A stretch of DNA of 8,923 bases from Bacillota bacterium (GTDB lineage Bacteria > Bacillota > Clostridia > Lachnospirales > Lachnospiraceae), in contig JAFAEB010000148.1 in NCBI GenBank assembly GCA_023424235.1, positions 1-8,923 on the forward strand, given 5' to 3'. Under the pieces are notes generated by a model. The model was given only the letters and a program-made list of their open reading frames with translations. It was not told the origin of the DNA and did not search any database. Positions 1 through 7,035 of this stretch are shown here, one piece after another (position 1 is the first letter of the stretch; every line of letters begins with the position of its first letter). The position numbers and the translations under genes were made by a program.

Positions 1-53
1 CATTTTAGGTGTATAAAACGGCTATAAAATTCTTAAAAATTCCCATAATTTAA

Positions 54-82
54 TTGACAAACGAAATGATATCTTATACAAT
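54..82 (+). promoter_or_regulatory. Predicted sigma-A promoter for the six-gene operon
   Basis: A perfect -35 box TTGACA (54-59) is followed by exactly 17 bases and a -10 box TACAAT (77-82, five of six matches to TATAAT). Transcription would begin near 88-90, leaving a leader of about 80 bases before the first start codon. The sequence just upstream of the -35 box (about 21-53) is rich in A/T tracts and could act as an UP element. It is the only promoter-like sequence seen ahead of the gene cluster, and the gene junctions downstream are too short for further obvious promoters. Confidence 0.8.
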
Positions 83-108
83 AAATGTAACATAAATAAA
101 CAATTAAT

Positions 109-124
109 GCACTATAAAAAGTGT
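109..124 (+). promoter_or_regulatory. Small inverted repeat in the predicted 5' leader
   Basis: CACT (110-113) and AGTG (120-123) pair across a six-base A/T loop, and a G-T wobble (109/124) extends the stem to five pairs. It lies about 20-35 bases downstream of the predicted transcription start. It is too weak to be a terminator and has no U tract. It could be half of an operator, a minor leader hairpin, or chance in AT-rich DNA. Confidence 0.2.
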
Positions 125-126
125 AA

Positions 127-140
127 AATGTTGCAATATT
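127..140 (+). promoter_or_regulatory. Imperfect 14-bp palindrome, candidate operator
   Basis: AATGTTGCAATATT is a dyad with six of seven base pairs matched around a perfect TTGCAA core. It sits between the predicted transcription start and the ribosome binding site, where a bound repressor could block elongation. LacI- and GntR-type sugar regulators often use short palindromes in such positions, but no regulator gene is in the window. The link to any family is inference. Confidence 0.25.
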
Positions 141-167
141 CATTTATATGTAAAAAGGAGGAGCAAG

Positions 168-3071
168 ATGCAAAAGCGTAAGGAAGGTAATGCTTTCGCA
201 ACTGTTATTGTATTGGGAATGTTACTGTTTGCTTGTCCATTCCTTGGAACAAAAATAACCTATGCTAAGACGGATACAAGCCTAAAAGAGTATGAGGAAA
301 TGTTGGACTCCTATTCTACAAGTTATGATGCTATGAATTATAAAGAGTATAAGGAATTACATAAGCCAGTTAGGCCTTTGAAGGAATACGTTGTTGATGC
401 AGTAAATTATGTAAGAGTGGAAGGGATGGAGCTAGAGCTTTACAGTGATTATGAAGGAGACACAGGTAAATCACTAAGAACGGAAGAAAGTGGTTTTATT
501 GAGTATGAAGTTAATATAGAGGAAGAAGGATATTACAATATTAATTTTCTCTATTACCCTATAGAAGGTAAAAGTGCGGCAATACAAAGAAGTATTTTTA
601 TTGATGGTCAAATACCATATAGTCAACTAACCTTGGTAGAATTACAAAGGGTCTGGAAAAATGAAAGTAATGTATGGGAAAGAGATAATCAAGGAAATGA
701 TCTAAAACCAAAGCAAGTAGAAGCTCCTCAATGGATGAGTAGTTATTTATATGATAGTAATGGTTATGAGACAGAGGAATTATCGGTTTATTTTACAAAA
801 GGCTTACATACCATTACCATTCTATCATTAAGAGAGCCCATGTTACTTCGTAATATAAAAATTAGCAATGCCCCTTTGGTAAAATCTTATCAAGAGCTTT
901 ATCGTAATTATGAGGCACAAGGTGTTAAAGATGCAAGAGATTTTATGCATGTAATAGAAGCAGAACTAGCAGATAGAAAATCTTCTCAGATGTTATATCC
1001 AGTACAAGATCAATCTTCACCAGCTGTATCGCCCTATGATGTAAAAGAACTTAAGAACAATGCGATTGGAGGAAATTCTTATCGCTTGGTTGGACAATGG
1101 CTTGAGTGGGACTTTAATGTTAAGGAGTCTGGATTCTACCATATAGGATTTCATGCAAAGCAAAATTATGTGAAGGGTATTTATGTATCTAGAAAAATAA
1201 TGATAGACGGCGCTGTACCTTTTGAAGAATTAAAAAGTTATCCTTTCAAATATGAACAAGGCTGGAGAAATGATATTTTATCAAATGAGGAAGGAGAAAG
1301 CTTTAAATTTTATTTAGAAGAAGGGAAACACACCTTAAGAATGGAAGTTGTTCTCGGTGACTTCTCAACGATTGTTAATGATGTTCAAGGTGTGGTATCA
1401 AAGTTGAACTCCATTTATCGTAAAGTAATCAGAATTACGGGTATTGCTCCGGACTCTTATAGGGATTATCAGATAGAAGCAAGTATTCCGGGTTTATCAG
1501 ATGAATTATTAGTAATCGAAGAGGAGCTTACGAAAGCAATTAATGATCTTAGAGCAGCAGCTGGGAGAAGTAGTGATAAAGAGACCGTGCTTATTACAAT
1601 GAGGGATCAGGTGAAAGAATTATCAGAAGACGTAGAACGTTTTACTAAGGTATTAGGTTCTTATAAAATTAATATGAGAGCATGTGCAAATTGGATTACT
1701 CAAGTAATTGAGCAACCACTTCAACTTGATGCACTTTATATTTACTCTCCTGAAAATACCATACCAAAAGTAAATAATTCCTTTTTTGATAAGATTATTC
1801 ATGAGTTTAAGAAACTCTATTACTCCTTTATTATTGATTATAATAAGGTTGGTAATGTTGCCATGGAAGAAGAAGCTAGGACAATTACTTTATGGGTTGG
1901 ATTAGGCAGAGACCAAGCAAATGTTATCAAGTCCTTAATTGATGAGAATTTTACGAAAAAATATAATATTAATGTAAATGTAATGTTAGTCGATATGTCA
2001 ACCTTATTACAAGCTACTCTTGCAGGGCAAGGTCCTGATGTTGCGATTCAGGTAGGTAATGACTTACCTATGAATTACGGGCTAAGAAATGCAGTAGCAG
2101 ATTTAAGCCAGTTTGATGATCTGTCTAAGGTAAAAGAAAGATTTAATGAAAGTGCAATGGTACCATATGAATTTAATGGAAAAACCTATGGCTTACCAGA
2201 AACACAAACATTTCTTATGATGTTTTACCGAAAGGATATTTTAAAAGAATTAAACTTAAACCTTCCAAAGACATGGGATGAAATGAAGGTAGCATTATCT
2301 GTACTTAGTAAAAATCAAATGGATCTTGGTATGATTCCATCGGAACAGGTATTTACCATGTTCTTGTATCAGTTTGGGGGTACTTTCTATAATGAGAATG
2401 GGTCAAAATCCACACTTGATAGGGATGAAGCAATTAATGCCTTTAAAGAGTATGCAAAACTATATACAGATTATAAATTGGATAAAGAAACAAGTGTTGA
2501 GCAGCGCTTTCGTAATGGTGAAGCACCAATTATTATTGCAGATTATACCTTGTATAATAATTTACAAGTATCAGCTCCAGATATAAAAGGTTTATGGGGA
2601 TTTGCTCCTGTACCTGGTGTTGTATTAGAGGATGGTAGCATCAATAATACAGTATCTAGCTCCGGGCAAGCTTGTGTCATGCTTGAAGCATCTGATAAAA
2701 AACAGGATGCTTGGGAATTTATGAAGTGGTGGACCAGTGCAGAAACACAAACCTCCTATGGTAGAGAAATGGAGAGTTTAATGGGAGCATCAGCAAGGAT
2801 TGCGACTGCAAATATGGAAGCATTCTCCAATCTTTCCTGGCCGGTAGCGGATTATAATGCTCTTTTAGAACAATTTAAAAATGTCTGGGGTACGCCACAG
2901 GTTCCAGGAGGTTACTTTACTTGGAGAAATGTAAATAATGCATTTTATAAAGTAACTACCAAGACGGATACGGTATCACCAAGGGAAGCATTAATGGATT
3001 ATATATTATATATCAATGCAGAAATAGACTATAAGCGTAAAGAATTTGGTTTACCGCTTGCTAGTGATTAA
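168..3071 (+). CDS. Extracellular solute-binding protein with two N-terminal lectin-like modules
   Basis: Likely the substrate-capture protein of a carbohydrate ABC importer. Start: ATG 168 lies six bases after GGAGG (157-161). Residues 1-33 form a signal peptide (KRK, hydrophobic core, likely cut after T-Y-A33). Two homologous beta-sandwich modules follow at about 78-234 and 262-400; both carry an EGYY/SGFY turn and an 'IDG' strand (145-147; 346-348), as in galactose-binding or CBM-like folds. A mainly helical spacer covers about 405-563. The family 1 solute-binding domain occupies about 569-965, with GPDV at 622-625, YGLPE at 674-678, and a typical C-terminal KRKEFGL. Ordinary family 1 binding proteins are about half this length, so this is a multi-domain version. 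Cys23 does not form a good lipobox (LFAC, in the hydrophobic core), so lipid anchoring is doubtful. Both permeases follow directly, supporting a role in import. The ligand is unknown, probably an oligosaccharide. Confidence 0.9.
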   Translation: MQKRKEGNAFATVIVLGMLLFACPFLGTKITYAKTDTSLKEYEEMLDSYSTSYDAMNYKEYKELHKPVRPLKEYVVDAVNYVRVEGMELELYSDYEGDTGKSLRTEESGFIEYEVNIEEEGYYNINFLYYPIEGKSAAIQRSIFIDGQIPYSQLTLVELQRVWKNESNVWERDNQGNDLKPKQVEAPQWMSSYLYDSNGYETEELSVYFTKGLHTITILSLREPMLLRNIKISNAPLVKSYQELYRNYEAQGVKDARDFMHVIEAELADRKSSQMLYPVQDQSSPAVSPYDVKELKNNAIGGNSYRLVGQWLEWDFNVKESGFYHIGFHAKQNYVKGIYVSRKIMIDGAVPFEELKSYPFKYEQGWRNDILSNEEGESFKFYLEEGKHTLRMEVVLGDFSTIVNDVQGVVSKLNSIYRKVIRITGIAPDSYRDYQIEASIPGLSDELLVIEEELTKAINDLRAAAGRSSDKETVLITMRDQVKELSEDVERFTKVLGSYKINMRACANWITQVIEQPLQLDALYIYSPENTIPKVNNSFFDKIIHEFKKLYYSFIIDYNKVGNVAMEEEARTITLWVGLGRDQANVIKSLIDENFTKKYNINVNVMLVDMSTLLQATLAGQGPDVAIQVGNDLPMNYGLRNAVADLSQFDDLSKVKERFNESAMVPYEFNGKTYGLPETQTFLMMFYRKDILKELNLNLPKTWDEMKVALSVLSKNQMDLGMIPSEQVFTMFLYQFGGTFYNENGSKSTLDRDEAINAFKEYAKLYTDYKLDKETSVEQRFRNGEAPIIIADYTLYNNLQVSAPDIKGLWGFAPVPGVVLEDGSINNTVSSSGQACVMLEASDKKQDAWEFMKWWTSAETQTSYGREMESLMGASARIATANMEAFSNLSWPVADYNALLEQFKNVWGTPQVPGGYFTWRNVNNAFYKVTTKTDTVSPREALMDYILYINAEIDYKRKEFGLPLASD

Positions 3072-3075
3072 GATG

Positions 3076-3090
3076 GGAGGAATCATGATG
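3076..3090 (+). promoter_or_regulatory. Ribosome binding site deciding the first permease start
   Basis: GGAGG (3076-3080) lies seven bases before ATG 3088 and four bases before the in-frame ATG 3085. The 7-base spacing recurs exactly at the starts at 4918 and 7036, which favours 3088. Further in-frame ATGs at 3046 and 3073 lie upstream of or within this site and so cannot use it. Confidence 0.7.
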
Positions 3091-4017
3091 CAAAATAAAG
3101 TTGCACAAGTTGCACACGGTAGTGAATGGAGCTTAAAGAATCGAATAAAAAAAAGCATACCATCCTATGTAATGATAGCGCCATATTTTATTCTATTTTT
3201 CTTATTTACAGTTTTGCCAGTTCTTACTTCCATCGTGTTTAGTTTTACATACTTTAATATGTTAGAACTGCCTAGTTTTGTTGGCTGGACTAACTACACA
3301 AGACTAATTTTAGAAGATGAAATCTTTCTGATCGCACTGAAAAATACATTTATCTTTGCGGTTATAACTGGACCAATTAGTTATTTTATGTGTTTAATGT
3401 TTGCATGGATTATTAATGAGTTCTCAGGTAGACTAAGAGCATTTTTAACATTAATTTTCTATGCTCCATCCATAAGTGGTCAGGCTTACCTCATATGGAA
3501 TATTATCGTATCAGGGGATAGATACGGTTTACTAAATGGTATCCTTCTAAAGTCAGGAATTATGAATGAACCTAAGCTTTGGATGAAAACAGAACAATAT
3601 ATTCTACCTATTTTAATCGTGGTTCAACTATGGCTAAGCCTTGGTACTGGCTTCCTTGCATTTATAGCAGGTTTACAAACTGTGGATAAGAATCTATATG
3701 AAGCTGCAGCTGTGGATGGAGTTAAGAATCGATGGCAGGAATTATGGTACATTACGCTACCTTCTATGAAGCCACAGTTAATGTTTGGTGCAGTAATGCA
3801 GATTACAGGGGCTTTTGCAGTTGCTGATATTTCCATTCAATTAGCAGGAGCAGTAAGTGTTAATTATGCAGGAACTACGATTGTTACACATTTACTTGAC
3901 TACGGCGGTATACGTTATGAGATGGGTTATGCTTCTGCCATTGCAACCGTACTGTTCCTTCTTATGGTAGGCACCAATAAATTTGTACAGAAAGTATTAA
4001 GAAAGGTAGGGGAATAG
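3088..4017 (+). CDS. Sugar ABC transporter permease, MalF/LplB-like
   Basis: One of the two membrane subunits of a carbohydrate ABC importer (binding-protein-dependent permease family). The 309-residue product begins at ATG 3088; ATG 3085 would add one residue. After a polar N-terminus, six membrane segments can be seen at about 27-50, 88-116, 120-142, 170-190, 230-250 and 280-302. The cytoplasmic EAA loop, which docks on the ATPase, starts at residue 205 (EAAAVDG) and ends ITLP at 222-225. It has ten rather than the usual nine residues between the conserved Gly and Ile. The gene begins 16 bases after the binding-protein gene and ends one base before the second permease, so the three are surely co-transcribed. 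It resembles the MalF/UgpA/LplB branch by length and position. Substrate specificity cannot be inferred. Confidence 0.92.
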   Translation: MQNKVAQVAHGSEWSLKNRIKKSIPSYVMIAPYFILFFLFTVLPVLTSIVFSFTYFNMLELPSFVGWTNYTRLILEDEIFLIALKNTFIFAVITGPISYFMCLMFAWIINEFSGRLRAFLTLIFYAPSISGQAYLIWNIIVSGDRYGLLNGILLKSGIMNEPKLWMKTEQYILPILIVVQLWLSLGTGFLAFIAGLQTVDKNLYEAAAVDGVKNRWQELWYITLPSMKPQLMFGAVMQITGAFAVADISIQLAGAVSVNYAGTTIVTHLLDYGGIRYEMGYASAIATVLFLLMVGTNKFVQKVLRKVGE

Positions 4018-4018
4018 C

Positions 4019-4906
4019 ATGGCTAGAGATTATATGAAGCCGAAAAGAAGATTATTTCGGATGCAAAATAAAGTAAATCGTTCCGCTGCAGGCAATAGTG
4101 TTTTGTTTTTCTTAATGGGTATCTGTGGAGTATTTATGGCTCTACCACTTGTAATGATAGTAAATAATGCGCTAAAACCTCTTGATGAAATATTTGTATA
4201 TCCACCTAAAATTTTTGTTAAGAACCCAACCCTTGAGAATTTCTCGGATTTATTTGTTCTTATGAATACATCCTGGGTACCCTTTTCAAGATATATCTTA
4301 AATACCATTATCATTACTGGAACTGGTACAATCGGTCATGTTATTTTAGCATCGTTAGCTGCTTATCCATTAGCAAAGCATGATTTTCCAGGCAAAAAAC
4401 CTTTGTTTAAAATGGTTGTACTATCGATTATGTTTTCCTGGACAGTAACGCAGATACCAAACTACATGATTATCTCTTGGCTTGGACTTAATAATACATA
4501 TTTAGCAGTAATTCTACCAGCCTTTCAGTTTGGTATGGGACTCTATTTAATGAAGCAGTTTATCGAGCAAATTCCAGATTCCTTAGTAGAATCTTGTAGA
4601 TTGGATGGAGCAAGCGAATACCAAACTTTTTGGAGAATTATTATGCCAAATGTAAAACCTGCTTGGCTTACACTAGCAATTTTTCAGTTCCAACAAATGT
4701 GGAGTAATACAGGAAATCAGTTTCTTAGGGATGAGCAATTAAAACCGATGCAGTACGCCTTACAGCAAATCACGGCAGGTGGAGCAGCAAGAGCGGGAGC
4801 TTCTGCTGCAGTTCAGTTTATAGTAGCACTGATACCGATTACTTTTTTTCTTGTTTGTCAAAGTAACATTTTAGAAACAATGACTACATCTGGTATGAAA
4901 GAATAG
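4019..4906 (+). CDS. Carbohydrate ABC transporter permease, MalG/LplC-like
   Basis: The second membrane subunit, expected to form the heterodimeric channel with the preceding permease. It has 295 residues. A basic N-terminus (KPKRR) precedes six predicted membrane segments at about 27-49, 95-118, 133-155, 160-180, 213-233 and 258-285. The 'NALKPLDEIF' loop after the first segment, followed by an NPTLENF sequence, is typical of the MalG branch. The EAA loop is degenerate at its first positions: E191-S-C replaces EAA, while D196-G197 and I207-I-M-P210 keep the normal spacing. Start: ATG 4019 is one base after the upstream stop, with a GGGGA ribosome binding site (4009-4013) inside the upstream gene, which suggests translational coupling. 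No ATPase gene follows, which is common for Firmicutes sugar importers that share an MsmX/UgpC-type ATPase. Confidence 0.92.
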   Translation: MARDYMKPKRRLFRMQNKVNRSAAGNSVLFFLMGICGVFMALPLVMIVNNALKPLDEIFVYPPKIFVKNPTLENFSDLFVLMNTSWVPFSRYILNTIIITGTGTIGHVILASLAAYPLAKHDFPGKKPLFKMVVLSIMFSWTVTQIPNYMIISWLGLNNTYLAVILPAFQFGMGLYLMKQFIEQIPDSLVESCRLDGASEYQTFWRIIMPNVKPAWLTLAIFQFQQMWSNTGNQFLRDEQLKPMQYALQQITAGGAARAGASAAVQFIVALIPITFFLVCQSNILETMTTSGMKE

Positions 4907-4910
4907 GAGG
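4904..4910 (+). promoter_or_regulatory. Stop codon embedded in ribosome binding site (TAGGAGG)
   Basis: The TAG stop of the second permease forms the first three bases of TAGGAGG, the ribosome binding site for the next gene (ATG 4918, seven bases after GGAGG). A terminating ribosome sits directly on the next initiation site, consistent with translational coupling. The same arrangement recurs at 7022-7028. Confidence 0.75.
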
Positions 4911-4917
4911 ATATGGA

Positions 4918-6381
4918 ATGAAAAAAGTTAAATGTTTAATCATAATTCCCATGATTCTTGTTCTTAGTTTTATGACGGTGGAAAAAGTTAGTGCAACTAA
5001 TTTACCCTATGATACTTATAACTTTGATTATTGGGATATGATTGTATCTACCCCAGCCGCTTATGTACCAGATACTAATATCTCAGGTCTTAAACTAAAT
5101 ATTGGGGCTTTTTTAAATCCTCAGGATATTTGTGTTTCTAGTGATGGGAAAGTATATATAGCGGATACGGGAAATAACCGAATTGTAGTATTAAATTCGA
5201 ATATGAATGAAGTTATAAGAGTGGTTGATGGCTTTATGAATAATGGGACAATGGATAGCTTTAATGCTCCTTCTGGAGTATATATTACCAGTAAAAATCA
5301 TCTTTATATTGCAGATACCAATAATTTTAGAGTTGTTGTACTTGATGATGAAAATGAAATGGTTAAGATTATTTCTAACCCAACTTCTGAGGTGCTTGAA
5401 GAGGGATTTATATTTAATCCATTGAAAGTATCGGTTGATTATGCGGACAGAGTTTATGTTGTTGCAAAAAATATGTTCCAAGGAGTTATGGCTTTTGATA
5501 GTAATGGTACTTTCACTGGTTTTTCTGGAACAATTAAAGTTAATTTATCTCTAAAAGATAAGATTTGGAGAAAACTATCTACCAAAGAACAACGTACCAA
5601 GCAAGTATTATTTATACCGACAGAATTTACTGGTATTGATGTTGATGATGAAGGTTTTTTATATGCTACAAGTATTGATACCCAAGGGCTTCAAGCGGTA
5701 AGAAGACTGAACCCAAAGGGTGAAGATGTTATTAAGAAGGGTGAAAATAGTAATGTAGGTGGAGATGTAGACTATGGTATCTCTGGTACTTATGGTGGAC
5801 CTTCTTATATATCCGATGTAGTTGTCCGGAATAAAGGGATCTATTCCATATTAGATACAAGAAGAGGTAGAGTTTTCACTTACGATCATGAAGGAAATTT
5901 ATTGTATATCTTTGGTGGATTGGGATCACAAGCTGGTACCTTTCGGATACCAGTAGCTGTTGAAGTGATAGGAGATAAAATACTTGTACTTGATTCTCAA
6001 AGAGCTGAGATATTAACCTTTATAGAAACTGAATATGGGAGCTTAATAAATGATGCAGTTGCATTAAGGTATGATGGAGATGAAACCTTAGCTGTAGAAA
6101 AATGGAGAGAGGTTTTAAAACTTAATTCTAATTTTGAGTTGGCTAATATTGGTATTGGTAAGGCTTATTTAACAGCAGGTGATAATAAAAACGCAATGAA
6201 ATACTTAAAACTTGGTATGAGTAAAACATATTATTCCATTGCATTTAAACGATATCGTAATGAAATTTTAAAAGATAATCTTTCTTATATTTTTACAGCT
6301 GCTGTAGTGTTAATTATAGCCTATAACTTATATGGTAAAAGAAAAGGTCTAAAAAATAGAGGAGGTGTGGACGGTGAATAA
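4918..6381 (+). CDS. Exported NHL-propeller protein with TPR-like helices and C-terminal membrane anchor
   Basis: Function unknown; the architecture suggests an extracytoplasmic scaffold or ligand-binding protein. Of 487 residues, 1-26 form a signal peptide (likely cut after V-S-A26). A Tyr/Trp/Pro-rich stretch follows at 30-50. NHL-like blades are clearest at 67-94 (IADTGNNR at 81-88) and 115-142 (IADTNNFR at 131-138). Weaker blades lie at about 161-191, 232-265, 293-332 and 341-368, giving a plausible six-bladed propeller. Residues about 375-445 are helical with two TPR-like units (A-x-x-x-W-R-E-V-L-K-L-N, then A-x-x-Y-L-K-L-G). A membrane segment at about 456-473 and a basic tail (KRKGLKNR) put the propeller outside and the C-terminus inside. 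NHL propellers usually bind proteins or glycans; enzymatic (lactonase-like) activity is possible but not indicated. The last eight bases overlap the next gene. Confidence 0.85.
   Translation: MKKVKCLIIIPMILVLSFMTVEKVSATNLPYDTYNFDYWDMIVSTPAAYVPDTNISGLKLNIGAFLNPQDICVSSDGKVYIADTGNNRIVVLNSNMNEVIRVVDGFMNNGTMDSFNAPSGVYITSKNHLYIADTNNFRVVVLDDENEMVKIISNPTSEVLEEGFIFNPLKVSVDYADRVYVVAKNMFQGVMAFDSNGTFTGFSGTIKVNLSLKDKIWRKLSTKEQRTKQVLFIPTEFTGIDVDDEGFLYATSIDTQGLQAVRRLNPKGEDVIKKGENSNVGGDVDYGISGTYGGPSYISDVVVRNKGIYSILDTRRGRVFTYDHEGNLLYIFGGLGSQAGTFRIPVAVEVIGDKILVLDSQRAEILTFIETEYGSLINDAVALRYDGDETLAVEKWREVLKLNSNFELANIGIGKAYLTAGDNKNAMKYLKLGMSKTYYSIAFKRYRNEILKDNLSYIFTAAVVLIIAYNLYGKRKGLKNRGGVDGE
6359..6376 (+). promoter_or_regulatory. 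Ribosome binding site deciding a GTG start
   Basis: AGGAGGTG (6360-6367) is a nearly full match to the anti-Shine-Dalgarno complement and lies eight bases (from GGAGG) before GTG 6374. A GTG at 6365 is in the same frame but lies inside the site, so 6374 is the better start. The site lies within the 3' end of the NHL gene. Confidence 0.7.
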
Positions 6382-7024
6382 GGAGTTAACTTTAGGTAAG
6401 AGATTAAGAAAAGAAAAACTAATGTATCCCTTCTATGTACTTTTCCATCCTCTTGATGGCTTTTATGAAATAAGGCACAGAGGACGTGGCAGTGTAATTG
6501 TTGCCCTTTTGCTCCTTTTTTTATTTAGTATTTCCTTCTCTATGAATCGTCAATTTGCAGGTTTTGTAGTTAATAATATTAATCCTAGAAGTATTGATAG
6601 CTTTATGGAGCTAGTAAGTTTAACCCTTTTATTCTTTTTATTTTGTACTGCAAATTGGTCCATAACCTGCTTATTGGAGGGTGAAGGACGATTTAAGGAT
6701 ATTGTTACAGTTACTGGGTACTCCATGCTTCCTATGGTATTAACCTATGTTCCTATAACATTACTATCAAGATTTATAGCTGAGAAGGAGGAAGCCTTTT
6801 ATTACTTAGCTATAAATATATCAACCATATATTTTATTATTTTATTGCTACTAGGAATTATGACCATTCACAATTTTACTCTAGGAAAAACTTTATTTAC
6901 TTTGGTGCTTACCATATTAGCAATGTTTATGATTATATTTATGGCTTTGTTATTATATTCTTTAGCAGATCAGGTAATTGGATTTTTTAAGAGTATTTAT
7001 ACAGAACTCATATTTAGAACCTAG
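6374..7024 (+). CDS. YIP1-family multi-pass membrane protein
   Basis: A small integral membrane protein of 216 residues from GTG 6374, most like the bacterial YIP1 family. Its molecular role in bacteria is not established. After a basic N-terminus (KRLRKEK) comes a short amphipathic stretch with 'FHPLDGFYEIRHRGRGS', of the kind that opens bacterial YIP1-like proteins. About five membrane segments follow at 41-60, 77-101, 112-135, 143-168 and 172-200. Conserved-looking loop features are 'WSITCLLEGEGRFKD' and 'GYSMLP' between segments two and three, and 'HNFTLGKTL' before the last. The start overlaps the end of the NHL gene by eight bases, and the DUF5696-like gene follows after 11 bases, so its expression is tied to the importer. 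A scaffolding or assembly role for the neighbouring envelope proteins is inference. The family call rests on recalled motifs, not a search. Confidence 0.75.
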   Translation: MNKELTLGKRLRKEKLMYPFYVLFHPLDGFYEIRHRGRGSVIVALLLLFLFSISFSMNRQFAGFVVNNINPRSIDSFMELVSLTLLFFLFCTANWSITCLLEGEGRFKDIVTVTGYSMLPMVLTYVPITLLSRFIAEKEEAFYYLAINISTIYFIILLLLGIMTIHNFTLGKTLFTLVLTILAMFMIIFMALLLYSLADQVIGFFKSIYTELIFRT

Positions 7025-7028
7025 GAGG
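7022..7028 (+). promoter_or_regulatory. Stop codon embedded in ribosome binding site (TAGGAGG)
   Basis: The TAG stop of the YIP1-family gene doubles as the start of TAGGAGG, placed seven bases before ATG 7036. This is the same design as at 4904-4910 and again suggests translational coupling. Confidence 0.75.
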
Positions 7029-7035
7029 CGGTATC

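Noticed and set aside
122..135. A cre-like sequence (TGTAAAATGTTGCA) in the leader, suggesting CcpA control
   Set aside because: It keeps the outer TG..AA and CA bases but lacks the central CG that cre sites require, and AT-rich leaders produce such matches by chance.
3046..3087. Upstream in-frame ATGs (3046, 3073) as starts for the first permease
   Set aside because: They would overlap the preceding gene or the ribosome binding site itself; GGAGG at 3076-3080 fits 3088 (or 3085).
3147..3154. A8 tract in the first permease as a phase-variation switch
   Set aside because: The run encodes ordinary Ile-Lys-Lys codons, is short, and A-runs of this size are common in AT-rich genomes. The same applies to the T7 run at 4843-4849.
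3624..5481. Antisense readings at 3624-3836, 4030-4314 and 5191-5481
   Set aside because: They lie inside clearly conserved genes on the + strand, show no recognisable domains and are best explained as chance open frames.
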